DNA of 64,000 bases. It comes from Saitoella complicata NRRL Y-17804. Taxonomy: Eukaryota; Ascomycota; Saitoellomycetes; Saitoellales; Saitoellaceae. The stretch covers positions 248,001 through 312,000 of the forward strand of contig NW_017566999.1 in assembly GCF_001661265.1 (NCBI RefSeq), read 5' to 3'. The notes under the pieces were generated by a model. That model was given only the letters and a program-made list of their open reading frames with translations. It had not been told where the DNA came from and made no database searches. Made by a program: the position numbers and the translations under genes. Positions 10,867 through 22,661 of the stretch are shown one piece after another; the stretch's first letter is position 1; each line of letters opens with the position of its first letter.

Positions 10867-11940
10867 CCTAGACGCTGATGGCCATGCGTGCCTGACCGAT
10901 TTCAATGTTGCGGCGTATGTTCCGAAGGAGGGCAAGTTGAGTTCGAGGAGTGGAACGGCGATGTATATGGCGCCGGAGGTGTTCGAGAGGAGGGGGTATG
11001 GGGTTGGGGTTGATTGGTGGAGTTTGGGGGTTTGTTTGTATGAGTGTGTTTACGGGAAGGTTTGTCTCCTCTCATTCCTACTCGTGTTGAAGTCTTGTGC
11101 TGATGAAGGTGGATGCAGCGCCCGTTTACCGCGAAGACTGAGGAAGAACTATCACACCAGATCCGCTGCGAGGACCCAGAATTCCCGCGAACAACGCCAA
11201 CAGTATCCGACGCCTGTACTTCCGCCATCTCTGCCCTCCTCACAAAGGATCCAGCGAAACGTCTCGGCGCATCATCCTTCTCCGCATTCACCTCCCACCC
11301 TTTCTTCAAAGATCTCGACTTTGCTTTGTTGGAGAAGAAGGATGTGGAACCTATCTACCAACCGCCTCGAGAGAAACAAAACTTTGACGGCGCCTATGAC
11401 CTGGAAGAACTACTACTGGAGGATAATCCACTAGACTCCGGCAGCCGACGAAGAACGCGGAAGAAGAAGGGGAGAGAAGGCGCGACCGACGCCGAGGTAC
11501 GCGAAATCGAGATGTACGAGATGATGGAGCAATACTTCGAGGTCTTCGATTCCTCTGCTATGGAGGCTCTGAGCCCGGGAACTACCGTTGCTTGTGCAGC
11601 GAGGTTGGATATGCCAGCACCTCCATCACGACTGCGACCAGACTACGCAAACTCATCCTACTCCTCAAGTCCCGGCTCCCACTCAACACGAGATCGATCG
11701 GGTGAGTCGCCTATGCCCTCCTTACAATCGAACAGCATGATTGCCGGTCATGGGCATAGTGGTAGTATATCCACCGTCACGCAAAGTCCTAAATTGGGAT
11801 TCTTGGTACGGAAGAAAGCCGGGAAAGCGAGTCAGGAGGCGTTGGGGGAGAGGTATAGGGAAAAGGGAGGGAATGGACAGGGGCAGGAGAGGGGTGTGTT
11901 GGGGAGGGAGGGGGCGAGGGTTGCTGTGAAGTTGAGGTGA
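10188..11940 (+). CDS. Serine/threonine protein kinase of the YANK (STK32) family
   Basis: AGC-related kinase. Six exons: 10188-10233, 10289-10344, 10407-10515, 10575-10644, 10699-11059 and 11119-11940, giving 487 residues. Exon 1 supplies MGNANGKG, a good N-myristoylation signal, so the kinase probably sits on membranes. The kinase domain runs from about residue 20: GKGAFGKV glycine loop, YALKYIRK lysine, VHRDIKPDN catalytic loop, then TDFNVAA, which has DFN instead of DFG exactly as in animal STK32 kinases. TAMYMAPE and DVDWWSLG-like VGVDWWSLGV follow. After the kinase, DLEELLLEDNPL matches the conserved YANK tail, then a basic and Ser-rich extension. Substrates in fungi are not known to me. 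All five introns obey GT..AG and keep frame. Confidence 0.9.
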
Positions 11941-12520
11941 ATTTAAGATGCGGTATGAGTTAGCATAGGATGATGGTCTAGGGTGGATGTACGTTGCGCT
12001 GAGCAAGGGATAGTAATGTCATGATATCAACGTTAGTGAGAAAGAAAGCAGACACATGTAGCACAATCCTTGACGGGCTGGTTGACCATTGTGCTTGCGC
12101 AAAATTATTCCCACGGGTGGATCCCGCGTACGTTCAGCTGCCGGCCCCGTCAACAGATGAGCTCGGTTCCCTTATACATTCTTTCTACTGATTTAAGTTG
12201 GCGATTGATATTATTGCCGCCGCGACTTCCGTATCTATCGCCATTTAAGTTATCAGGGTAGTGCGCCCCCTTTATCAGCGGCGCGCCCGCCAAAGTTACG
12301 CGGGGCTGACCTTTAGTAAGATTAAGCTTACAAGCAAATCCCAGTTCGGAATCCTCTCCCGACTTCGACGTTGCACTGCCCCCTCCGAACCAGCTCCTTC
12401 GTTGCTGAGTCTCGTCGTTCGCTCCTGCTACTAACTTACAGCCAGTGCCTTTCACGGCAAAATCGTTCGTTATCTTCCGACATTCAGTATCTTTAGCGAC
12501 ATCTACGCGTAGCAATTCCA
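11941..12520. other. Intergenic region, YANK kinase to glucanase
   Basis: A 580-bp gap upstream of the glucanase start. No ORF with family resemblance, RNA gene or repeat is visible. Confidence 0.4.
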
Positions 12521-14364
12521 ATGGCCATCTTTGGCTCAAATAAACAAAACGCCGTTTCCGCGCAGCCAGCGGCCTCGACGTCGGATTTGGCACTCAATCA
12601 GCATATTGATGGAATTGAGAAGGAAGAGACAGCTGGACGAAGCAACGGGAGGTCTTGGAAGAAGTGGTTGATTATCGGGGTGGTCGCGCTTGTTGTGATT
12701 CTGGCAGCGGTCTTGATTCCGGTATGTATGCTCGAGCAACTGTCTTCATTGGCAGCATATATCCGGTCAATTGGCTTTGAAAAACATCCTAACGCGTTCA
12801 ACAGGTCGGACTTGTCGTTATTCGACCGCATACATCCTCATCATCATCTTCCTCAAACTCGTCTTCGGGATCCTCTTCGGGCGACACCGCCGCAACCGTC
12901 GCCTCGGCCTCGAGCAAAGTCCCATCCTATGCAAAAGGTACCTATCTCGACTTTGCTACCTGGACCGACGTCAAAGACTTCAACCTTACTTTCACAAATG
13001 CGACCGTTGGAGGCCTGAGCGTCGAGGGCCTGAACACAACTTGGGATGACTCGGCTCAGTGCAATGAGAATGTTCCCGCACTGAACGAGGAGTTCCCCTA
13101 CGGAAAGCAGCCAATTCGTGGAGTCAATATTGGTGGATGGTTGGTTCTCGAGCCTTTCATCGTTCCTTCCCTCTTCGAGAACTATTCGTTGTCCCAGGGT
13201 ATCGTTGACGAGTACACTCTTAGCGCTCACCTGGGTCCCAACAAGTCCGCAGAGGTGCTACAGGAGCACTACTCGACTTTCGTCACCGAGGACACTTTCA
13301 AGGAAATTGCGGCGGCTGGCTTGGATCACGTCAGAATTCCCTACCCGTACTGGGCCTTGTACACACTGTCCGGGGACCCGTATGTGCCCCACATTGCATG
13401 GAGGTACTTGTTGCGTGGTATTGAATGGGCGCGTCGCCACGGTCTCCGAGTGAACCTCGACTTGCACGCCGTGCCTGGTTCCCAGAACGGCTGGAACCAC
13501 TCCGGTCGGCAAGGAACTATCGGATGGCTTAATACTACTAACCCCAACGGCACTTACTACGGCGATGTTACGCTCGAGATGCACAAGCAGCTCGCTACTT
13601 TCTTCGCACAGGAGCGTTACCATAATGTGGTTACCCTGTACGGTCTCGTCAACGAACCCAACTTGATGAGCTTGGAGCCCCCGGTCGTGATCAACTGGAC
13701 CGCCAACGCTTACGATGTCATCCGCAACGCAAGCTTCAAGAACTACATCGTGTACGGTGATGGTTTCCTTGGTCTTAACAACTGGCAAGGGAAATTCCTT
13801 AACTCTTCTTACCCCAAGATGATCCTTGACGCACACAACTATGTTATTTTCAACACTGGTCAGTTGCAAATGACACACTCTGGGAAGCTCGGTTACGCTT
13901 GCTCCAGCTGGAGTGCCATGATCAACTCGTCTATGGACACTTCCACCGGTTTTGGTCCTACCATCACCGGTGAATGGTCCTTGGCGGATACTGACTGCTC
14001 CGAGTACCTCAACAACGTCAACCAGGGTACCCGTTGGGAAGGCACGTATGCCACAAACGGAGTGAACGTAACCGAGTCTTGCGCTGCCGGTGTCAACTGC
14101 ACGTGTACCCCAGCCAACGCTGATCCCTCGGACTACTCCGACATGTACAGCCAGTTCCTGAGCCAGTTCGCTCAAGCTCAGATGATCGCTTTCGAGGACG
14201 GTTGGGGATGGTTCTACTGGACCTGGGACACCGAGAAGTCCACGCAATGGAGTTACAAGAAGAGTTTGGCTGCGGGTATCATCCCGGAGTATCCGTATGC
14301 TAGGAACTATAACTGTTCTTATGTCGCCGATTTCGTGACCGATGGGTTGTCGGACTTGTATTAG
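12521..14364 (+). CDS. Type II membrane exo-1,3-beta-glucanase, glycoside hydrolase family 5
   Basis: Cell-wall glucan hydrolase or transferase anchored by its N-terminus. Exons 12521-12721 and 12805-14364 (phase-0 intron, GTATGT...AACAG) give 586 residues. Residues 1-43 are cytosolic, followed by one hydrophobic span of about 25 residues (about 47-72: WLIIGVVALVVILAAVLIPV continuing across the junction), then a Ser-rich stalk. The GH5 domain starts near QPIRGVNIGGWLVLEPF. The acid/base is the Glu of LVNEPN (about residue 350) and the nucleophile the Glu of ITGEWS (about 455). Several Asn-X-Ser/Thr sites fit an outside location. The single-pass plan resembles fungal glucan 1,3-beta-glucosidase D rather than secreted Exg1. 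Confidence 0.93.
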
Positions 14365-14633
14365 ATGATGAACATTGGGGAAGGGCTAAGACTGTAGAAA
14401 AGTGTATGATACAGTGGTGATGGACTATGAAAGGACTAAACATTGAGGTGATTATTAAGGGCATTACAGTATGCCGGCAGTTATTGGGTTTAATGCAGAG
14501 ATTCGGGGTTACAAAGTGGGCTTATTGGTTATAATTCATATTTTTATTTGGCAGTCCTTGACTTGCAATGTGCCTTCTCACGGCCGCAGCCAAAGTATAG
14601 CGTACAGTGCTGTCGTCTAACATTAGGGCCCCT

Positions 14634-15449
14634 TTATGGGCAAACTTCTTGCTCATCCCACTCGTTGCTGCCCATCTTTTTCCACCTCCACCTACCGCCC
14701 GGGGGAGGGGAGAGCAGGACGCGGTCGACTTCGTCGATCTCTAAGACCACGATGCAGAATCTCTTCAACGCCTCCTCGACGTCCTCTTTGGTTCCAGTGT
14801 ACTCCTCCGTTTCCTTGCCGTCGTCGTCCTTCGCTGTGACCCTGCCCTTTGCGTCTTCAGGCATTACGGGAAGCATCGGCATGGCATGCAACTGCTCCGA
14901 CTTCTCCTTCGTCATGGGCGATCCGGGATGCGGTGAGCAGAATGTACGACGCATCATAGGTTTCTGTCCTTCCCAAATACGTTGTCTCTCTACTTGCCAT
15001 GCGTCCTCGACGTTACCCGAGATACCGTGCGTATAAGTCTTCAGCAGCCTCTCCGCCTGCTCGTTGAACACACCCTGCTGCGGGAAGGATTTGGTACCAA
15101 GAACCCACGCTCGCCCAGCAAACCTGAACTGATCCCCACTATCCGCAAACCAAAAGCACGCCTCAAAAGTGTTATTCAACTCTCCCTTCTCATCCCTCCC
15201 CATCAACTCCTCCGCCTTCTTCATCGTACTATCCGTTGTGAACGTCAACAAGCTACTCCCTTTTGCTCCGTTGTTCTCTCCATGAGGCTCGAATGCGAAG
15301 CCACGAAAGACACAGGTGCGGACGCGAGGGTAGATTGAGCCGGGGGCGGGGAGGGTCGCGAAGGAGAAGTTGAGGGCGTCTTTGTAGCCTGCGTCGAGGT
15401 TCTTTTGGAGGAGGGTTGAGAAGAGGTCTTTCCAGTGGGGTGAGGACAT
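14634..15449 (-). CDS. FMN-binding protein, pyridoxamine 5'-phosphate oxidase Alr4036 family
   Basis: Probable flavin-binding protein of the split-barrel PNPOx fold; fungal members have no settled substrate. The open frame extends up to 15770, but that would overlap the divergent peptidase gene's start. I chose the ATG at 15449 (MSSPHWKDLFSTLLQKNL), whose sequence matches the usual family N-terminus (271 residues). An in-frame ATG 15 codons upstream is possible. Family features: PRVRTCVFRGF for FMN phosphate contact, LLTFTTDSTMKKAEEL, EACFWFADSGDQFRFAGRAWVLG, and the C-terminal tryptophan-containing end WRWKKMGSNEWDEQEVCP. It lacks a signal peptide from this start. Confidence 0.82.
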   Translation of the reverse strand: MSSPHWKDLFSTLLQKNLDAGYKDALNFSFATLPAPGSIYPRVRTCVFRGFAFEPHGENNGAKGSSLLTFTTDSTMKKAEELMGRDEKGELNNTFEACFWFADSGDQFRFAGRAWVLGTKSFPQQGVFNEQAERLLKTYTHGISGNVEDAWQVERQRIWEGQKPMMRRTFCSPHPGSPMTKEKSEQLHAMPMLPVMPEDAKGRVTAKDDDGKETEEYTGTKEDVEEALKRFCIVVLEIDEVDRVLLSPPPGGRWRWKKMGSNEWDEQEVCP

Positions 15450-15769
15450 TTTGGTTATTTTTTGGAGGTAACGGGCTGGAGTTGGGGACATACACAGGGA
15501 GCCGTACGTCGTTTGGGAGACTTTTGAGTTCGGGCCAGCGTACCGATGTACATCTCGAATCTCGCGATCTATGACATCAAGACCAAACAAGAGATCGATG
15601 AAGGGTCCGACTATGACGATAAGCTCTAGGAATCGTCTGAATAGAATCGCAAACCACATTTTTGTACATGGGAAGAAGCTCGGTTCACTCGGGACCTGCT
15701 CAGGACCTCTGGAGTGCAGCCCGTATATTGGGGTTGGAGGCAGAACAAACCGACGCCCATCAACCAACA
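15450..15769. promoter_or_regulatory. Divergent promoter gap, FMN protein / proline iminopeptidase
   Basis: A 320-bp gap between the chosen starts. Both genes keep open frames into it, but those extensions lack family resemblance. No clear site is seen. Confidence 0.35.
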
Positions 15770-16723
15770 ATGCTTGGATTATACCCTGAAATTGAGCCCT
15801 TTGACGAAGGCACGTTGCTAGTCAGCGACATTCATACGCTCTACTACGAGCAATCCGGCAAGCCTGACGGAAAGCCCGTGGTGTATTTGCACGGCGGCCC
15901 CGGTGGTGGAACCTCGGCATTAGACCGTCGCTATTTTGACCCGGAGGTGTATCGTATCGTTCTCTTCGACCAGCGTGGATCTGGAAAGTCGGAGCCTTCT
16001 GCGGAATTGAGGGAGAATACGACATGGGATATCGTTGAAGACATCGAGAAGCTTCGGAAACATTTTGGGATTGACAAGTGGGTGGTCTTCGGAGGATCAT
16101 GGGGATCGACGTTGGCGTTGAGCTACGCCCAGACTCATCCCGATCGTGTGAAGGCACTAATTCTGAGAGGAATCTTCACGCTGCGCAAGAAGGAGCTGGA
16201 CTTCTTCTACCAATTCGGTACCTCCATGCTCTTCCCCGAAGCGTGGGACGCGTACACATCCGTCATCCCAGAATCTGAAAGAGATGATTTCGTATCCGCA
16301 TACTACAAGAGATTGACCTCAGACGACGAAGAAGAGAGGTCGAAGGCTGCTTGTGCGTGGTCAACCTGGGAAGTTTCGACATCACGTCTCCAACCCGACC
16401 CAGACCTCATCGCCAAAGCCTCCAACGATAAATGGGCTCTAGCCTTTGCGCGTATTGAGGCGCACTACTTCAAACATGCAGGATTCTTTCCTCGGGACGG
16501 GTACCTTCTCGAAGATGAGCAGATTGCGAAGATGAAGGGTATCCCGGCTGTGATCGTACAGGGGAGGTACGATGTCGTTTGCCCAGCTTCGACGGCCTGG
16601 ACGTTACATAAGAAGTGGGAGGGTAGTGAGATTTACTTTGTGGGAGATGCTGGGCATTCTGCGAAGGAGGAAGGAATTGCGAGTAAGTTGGTGGAGGCTG
16701 CGGATAAGTTCAAGGAGCTTTAG
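15770..16723 (+). CDS. Proline iminopeptidase (alpha/beta hydrolase, peptidase family S33)
   Basis: Removes N-terminal proline from peptides. Single exon. The ATG at 15770 (MLGLYPEIEPFDEGTLLV) is taken because it begins exactly where family members begin; the upstream in-frame ATG at 15662 adds 36 unrelated residues. Length 317, as usual for the family. HGGPGGGTS forms the oxyanion region (about residues 41-49). The nucleophile is Ser in GGSWGS (about 110). The acid is Asp in QGRYDVVCP and the base His in GDAGHSA near the end. Together with WSTWE in the cap domain this is diagnostic. No signal peptide, so cytosolic. Confidence 0.94.
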   Translation: MLGLYPEIEPFDEGTLLVSDIHTLYYEQSGKPDGKPVVYLHGGPGGGTSALDRRYFDPEVYRIVLFDQRGSGKSEPSAELRENTTWDIVEDIEKLRKHFGIDKWVVFGGSWGSTLALSYAQTHPDRVKALILRGIFTLRKKELDFFYQFGTSMLFPEAWDAYTSVIPESERDDFVSAYYKRLTSDDEEERSKAACAWSTWEVSTSRLQPDPDLIAKASNDKWALAFARIEAHYFKHAGFFPRDGYLLEDEQIAKMKGIPAVIVQGRYDVVCPASTAWTLHKKWEGSEIYFVGDAGHSAKEEGIASKLVEAADKFKEL

Positions 16724-16923
16724 ACGGAGTTCTCGGAGGGTTAAGGGCCTCTCTTTTATTTACTCGTTATGATCCGCTTTCCCCATGCCTGGGGCTCTCG
16801 ACGGGTCGCACCGCCACGGGGCCCATGGGGCGCATGCTGCCCGCCTGTGCCCGAAACTGCACCTTCGGAAATTCAGTAGTTGTACGTTACGTGCAAAACA
16901 TAGTAACCATAAACCCAACAATA

Positions 16924-17523
16924 ATGGCGTCAAAAGGATTGCCTAAGATTCCGTACGTCTCCTTGTGTGGCACTGACGGCCCGTGTCCTTCATGCTAACG
17001 CGCGTCGTCCAGCTTCCGTCTTGGAGATAAGAAGATCCACTTCCCCCAACATGTCTTCACCCTCATCCGCTCCCCAAAAATTCGCCCAGACCAAGCCGCC
17101 TTCAGAGTCCCACTAAACGTCAACAAGTTCGACGTACGAGATTACTTGTGGAACATCTACGGCCTGAGGACCTACGCCGTCAAATCCATGATCTATGTCG
17201 GAAAGATTTACAGAGCCAAGGCTTTCAACCCAATCAAGGGCCAATGGCAGGCACTGGACTGGAGAAGACGCTCAAGTCAGAAGAAGGTTATCGTGGATAT
17301 GGACAGACCGTTCGTTTACCCAGCAGCACCGGAGAATTTGTCGCCATACAACAAGTACCTGCACGACATGATCAGTAAGATCAGAAGGACGCCGGGTGCA
17401 TTGAAAAAGGGAGTTATTAAGCATCCAAAGCTAAGGGAGCAGTTCAAGGAGGCCAGGGCAAAGCACCTTGCCGACCAGAAAGCATTGAAGGACGAGGACA
17501 CTGCAGCGGTGACAGCAGAGTAG
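16924..17523 (+). CDS. MRP20: Mitochondrial large ribosomal subunit protein uL23m
   Basis: uL23 family protein near the peptide exit tunnel of the mitoribosome. Exons 16924-16952 and 17013-17523 (60-nt intron, GTACGT...TCCAG, phase 2) give 179 residues. The joined N-terminus reads MASKGLPKIPFRLGDKKIHF, followed by HVFTLIRSPKIRPDQAAFRV and KFDVRDYLWNIYGL, the conserved uL23m strand-helix core. WRRRSSQKKVIVDM follows. The C-terminal extension is long, charged and helical. It converges with TSC1 (141 bp between stop codons). Confidence 0.9.
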
Positions 17524-17665
17524 GATGCACAGGATCAAACTCGCGATTAATGAAGAAGAATACGACGACATTTCCAACAAATCCTAGACCAAACGCAAAA
17601 CACGCTGAACTCCACATCCAAATTTCCCAACCACAGCCAAACCTTACCTAACCCGCAATAGCTTC

Positions 17666-20600
17666 CTACTCATAGTCAAAGAACGACCCGACAGGGGTCT
17701 TGATACCCTTCTGCTTAGTTTGCTCCGGTTTCTTCGGTTTCGTAAACCCACCAGCACCACCACGACCTCTCGGCCTAAAAGTAGGCTGCTTGTTCTTCGA
17801 GCCACCGTCCTCGGATATCAAGCCTTGCGGCAAAAGGGCCTTCAGTCCTGTTTTCTGCGAGCCGCCAGCTGAGCGGATGGTACTTGCTGCACCGCTGCTG
17901 ACCGAACTCATGGTAGACCTACTCAGGCGACGGTCGAGATCGCTAGGATGCGTGTGACCTGACGAGTGCGTTGAACCAGTAGCGACGGACATAGACCTCT
18001 CAGGCGGAGCCAGGCCAGTCTCTAGCGAAGGTCGACGAGACGCCTCGCGAGAATCACCGAGCAATGGCGCAGCACCCGTTGTTCTGCTGAAATCATCAAC
18101 GGGGAGCTTAGACCTCTTGCCATTTTTGACGCGTTCTTGCTCGTACAAGCCCGTGATCCACGCATTCCTGGCTTGCAGGTCAGAACACTTCGCCTGAAGC
18201 TCTTCCTGTGCGTTCCGAAGCTTGTCGAGTTCTGCACTGTAAGCCTGTTGCGCATTCTCAATGAGATCTGTAATCTTAGCTGGCGGCGTGACCGGTGGAC
18301 TAGGACCCCCTTGAGCAGCGAGAAGCTTCGCCTCGAGATCACGGACCTTGTCGTCCTGCTCGCGGAGAGCGCGCTCGAGGTATTGTTCCATGGACCTCAG
18401 TTGTCCCTTGAGCTTCCACTTCTCGGCTTCCTCTCTGTTGAGCTTGTTCTGAACTTCAGTGAGATCATTCCGGCGGTCTTCCCAATCCTGGCGATGGCGA
18501 TCAATCGACTCGACCTGTTCCTTCAACTGGTTGAACTCCTTCACATCAGGCTCAACCGTCTTCAGCTTCATCGCCAACGCCGTAGCATCCCGCTCAGCAT
18601 CCTCGACAATCCTCCTCAACCTCTCAGCCTCCTTCGTCCTCGCCTCAAGCTCAGACCTCAGGCTCTCTTCCTCAGCCTTCCAGGACTTGCGGTCCTCACG
18701 TATAGTCTTGATTTTACTACCAAGCTCACCTTCCCACTTAACCCTCGCGGTCTTCGTAGCCATGGCCTCACTCCTCTGCCTGTTCAAGCTCGAGGTCAAC
18801 TCAACCACCTTGGACTTCAAAGCACGGGTAGTATTATAGAGGTTCTGCCTCTCCATCTCGACACTGGAATCCAGAATGTGCTCGCGTTGGAGACGACCGA
18901 TGTGCTGCAAGTGCTGTGACTTCAAGTGCCTCTCAAAATTAAGCTCATTCCTCAACAAGAGCAGTTCACGCTGGAGATGAGCGATAGTCTGTTGATCAGA
19001 TGTACCAGCATGGCTAAGATCAGGAGATCCAACATGTCCAGAAACAGCATCACTCAACGCACCTTCCAAGTCCGGCTTTGCGGAGCGATCAACGCTGACG
19101 GCACGGCTCCTGGGGATCAAGCTCTTGAGCGTCTTATCAATATGCACGAAATCACGGACGTGCTTCGGGGACGTAGCGAGGAAACTCGACTGCTCCGGCG
19201 GCGACATAGCAAAGAACCCTTGTTGGAATACAGGAGACGCGAGATGATGCGCCGTCTCCTCCATCAAATTCTGCGATGCATTCGGGATCGAGATACTCAG
19301 CCCCTGTCCATGACCCTGACCTTGCAGAGACTGCGCAATCGACGGCCTACGCGCGGCCACGTCCTCCGTATCTGCCTCACTCTCCAAAGGACTAAGCAAC
19401 GACCCCGACCCAGGCCCCTTCCCGAACCCAAGCACCGGCGAATCCATCTCATTAGCCGCCAGACCAGCTACTGTGTCATTCAAAGCCGGCATATAAGGCA
19501 GTGCCCCACCCGCCAAATTCCACGTATCGAGCCCCACGCACTCTGCAACAATCCCCCCAACCTCATTCCTCATCCACCTCTGCACATCAGCCCTCTCCTG
19601 CTCCGGCGTGAACATCAGGAAATTGGTATGAAGGAGATGCCTGCGGACGTATGCCGCGCTTCGGGAGCGGAGCATGTCTTCGTCGAGTTCCTTGATGGCG
19701 CGGGTGGAGCGGGAGAGGGGGGATGAGGTGGGGAGAGCGGAGTCGGGGTAGGAGGCGAGGTAGGTGGCGGGATCGCGGAAGAATTTGAAGAGGTTGACGG
19801 GGAAGAGGCCGTACAAGAACGTGAACAGCGCCGCTGCTGGAGGGGGCATAGCCGAAGCCGCATCCGCCTCCAGCTTCTTCCACTCATACTCATCCTTGTT
19901 GCTCGGCGACGCATTCACCAACTCGACGCTCTCCGAATGCGAGTTATCATCTCCACTCTCGATCCCACTATCCAAAGACCCCCTTCTCACAACCCGATCC
20001 CAACAAAGCAACCGATAATAAATCCCATAAAGCCTCGGCAAGAAATCCGCCAGCGAATTTGCAACATGCGGTAGGCTCATACACAACACCCCAACGCCAA
20101 GCTGTACCGCCGCCTCACTATCATCCCTCTCCAAACTCTCCAACAACAAATTCCAGAGGTTTGTTGCGAACATGTGATGCAACCCGCTTCCGTTGTTGCG
20201 CTGGATGTATGCGGTAAGAAGCGTCAACGTCCGCGTCCTCGTCTGCGCACGTGTGAAATGGGGACCGAGAGCGTTGAAGAACGCTTTCGGATGAAGCTTG
20301 GCGTACGCCAATATCAATTTCTCCAACGAGATCGGTGGGTTGAGTGACGGAAAGTAGAGATCCAAGATCCTCTTCCTCAGCGCCCTCGTAGTCTGCGTCG
20401 ACTCATCCCCATCCGTCCCATTCTCCATGGCCGTAAACAAGATATCGTGCGTGATATCAAGTACGACACGACTTTGCGCATCATCCACGCTCTTCTCATA
20501 GATCGGCCTGAACAGCAGTTCCCACCACTTCAACATCGCTTCCGGCGCCAAGCTTGGTTGCATCGTCTTCAGCAGGGTGAGGAAGGCGGGGGAGGGTTGG

Positions 20601-20854
20601 GTGGAGGGAAATTTGGCGTGGAGTTGAATGAGCTCGTCTTGTAGTTTGGGGGATTCGTCGGAGGTTGGAGTGGGGTGCCTGCTGAGGTAGGCTTCCATGG
20701 TTGCGTGTAGATCATCGGAGAGGGGGAGGGAGGGAGGTGTTGGTAAGAAAACGCCGTTGAGCGCCTTCGAAAGGTCCTTCAATGATCTACACGACATGTT
20801 AGCTATTGATCCATGCGCATACAGTAGGGATGAAGGTACTTACGCTCCAGACAT
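17666..20854 (-). CDS. TSC1: Hamartin homologue, TSC complex subunit 1
   Basis: Scaffold of the TSC1-TSC2 complex, a GTPase-activating complex for Rheb that restrains TORC1. Exons 20844-20854 (11 nt) and 17666-20786 join through a 57-nt intron (GTAAGT...TGTAG), giving 1043 residues beginning MSGASLKDLSKALNGVFLP. An unspliced start at 20797 would be the same length but has a poorer N-terminus. Residues 1 to about 480 form the helical hamartin core, with YAKLHPKAFFNALGPHF and LLHTNFLMF. A Ser/Pro linker follows, then a long coiled coil at about 600-830 (HLQRELLLLRNELNFERHLK onward). The tail is Ser- and Gly-rich and ends GSFFDYE. The TSC2 partner is not in this window. Confidence 0.9.
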
Positions 20855-22661
20855 TTTGATCAGTACGCGCCGATGGTTGTAAGGGTCGCGACTCTTCGGC
20901 AGTTATATCCTTCACGCACTGTCAAAACGGCTTCGAGCCTCAATGAGTACGTCTGACAGATAACGATCCTTCCGGCTTTTCGGGCTGCCACGAGAGACGG
21001 TTCACCGCACGCGGATGGCCAGAATATATAGACGAGTTCGAGCCCTTCGCAAACGCACAGACCCTTGTCGTTTTGCGCGTGTGCTCCCTTGATGAACTAC
21101 TGACACGGTTCAGAAAGTCTTAGGATGGTGGAGATTCGTGGGCTTGGTTTGTCGGTCTCTGTCGGTTGTCTCAGATCGCCTGTCGTATTTCTGTTCCCTA
21201 TCGCCGGCGCTGCCCTTCCAGAACGCTTCGCTGGGTGGAAGATCTAGAGTCCCTGCAGCTGGGTGAGCCTGGTGTTTCTGGCAGTGCCGGGTTTTCCTCC
21301 GCGGCCGGCGCAGACAAAGCTCGTGGACTGTTGGACAGTGTCTCGAATCTCCACAGAAACCGAAGGCTTCCTGCCTTTTCCGATGTGCCTTAATACGTCG
21401 GGTAACAGTCAAGAGCAAGCTCGGATCGCAGACGGCTGGAGTTTGATCAGCCCGTGATCGTCGCAGCCGTCGAACGAACAAAAAGGATGGGCCGTCTGGA
21501 GTTTCTTGTGGTTGCAGGCGACGTAACAGGGAACGTTTTGCGTGTTTGGCGGTGATTACGACATGCTCACGAATGCTCGCAGTACGGCGCGGTCGGAGCT
21601 TCCGAGCGCCACAGATACGAAGGTCACAAAGCCCAGAGATAAGATACATAGCCAAGTGCACAATTCTTGACGCGAAATGATTTATATTTAAGAGGACAGG
21701 GGTGTCTATTGGTGAACAGACCGCTTTCGAATGTTAATCAGAGTCGGAGCTGCCGTTTGCGGACAGTTACTTTGCCACCTCTTGGCCGTTATCTTCCGCC
21801 TCGCTCCACTCATTTCCACCGCTATATGTCCGTCTTCGTCCATTTGCACACTCCTCTATTCTTAATCAAAGACCAATATACTTCTGTCATGCATGTTTGG
21901 ACATGAGTACGTGGCCGTGTAGTGGTACTCTATCCCTGACATCCCCACTCGTGCGCGGAAGTCTCACGCTGTCACTCACCACAGTGATCATGCGATTCCT
22001 GATGCTCTTTGATCGTGCAGACTATCTACATCGGCACTCTGCTCCGGAGAAGGCTGGCTTATTTTGGCAAGTAAAAAGCGCAAGACGTCCACGGATACCC
22101 TTACAGTCGCTCAGATCGACGCTCAGTCCCACCGTCGTGCGACCAGGCTACTACATATGCTCATTGGGGGTACGCTCTTGAGGAAACCGATCTCGGAGCT
22201 GCAGTCGATACGATGTGCCAAAATCACTCGCGTATATGAATGTCCAACCTCTTACTATATCCACAACCCCGGCTCCAGATCTCACGCCATGGCTGTGCTC
22301 GAGCTGCAAAACAACCTCGAAAGGTACTCTCCTAAGCTCAAGGGAAATGACTCCGAACCGATGGAAGCATAGCAGACTGAATCTATGAGGTGCCCCGCAT
22401 GGCTCTGGGATCCAAATGCCGAGCACAACTGAGAAGATCACGTTGTCAGCTGGGCAGAAAACCGTGGGAACGAGCGAAGCTAGCGCCGGCCACATCCCGA
22501 ACGATTTAGATAGTGTACGATAGGACGTGATAGCGCAAATGGAACGTAACTTTGATTGGTAACGAGGGTAATGTCAAGCTGAATTCAGACCACTTCATAT
22601 GCAACCTCAAATCTATGCCAAAAACACTTCCAATACCGGTACCCAACAGAAATACGCCCGC
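20855..22661. other. Gene-poor stretch, 1.8 kb
   Basis: No recognisable gene. Open frames here (for example 21110-21661 minus, 21897-22181 plus and 22064-22372 plus) lack family resemblance, and the last begins at TTG. Codon use is unlike the neighbours. I see no terminal repeats, RNA gene or tandem array. It may hold the 5' region of TSC1, the 3' region of SEC1 and an unrecognised non-coding or young gene. Confidence 0.4.

Noticed and set aside
15662-15770. Upstream in-frame ATG of the proline iminopeptidase
   Set aside because: Adds 36 residues with no family match and overlaps the divergent gene's leader region.
20786-20797. Unspliced start of TSC1 at 20797
   Set aside because: It uses intron bases; splicing with a GTAAGT donor gives a start at 20854 and a more natural N-terminus.
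22064-22372. 102-residue plus-strand frame in the gene-poor gap
   Set aside because: Begins at TTG, has no family resemblance and no supporting codon bias; left as a note in the gap entry.
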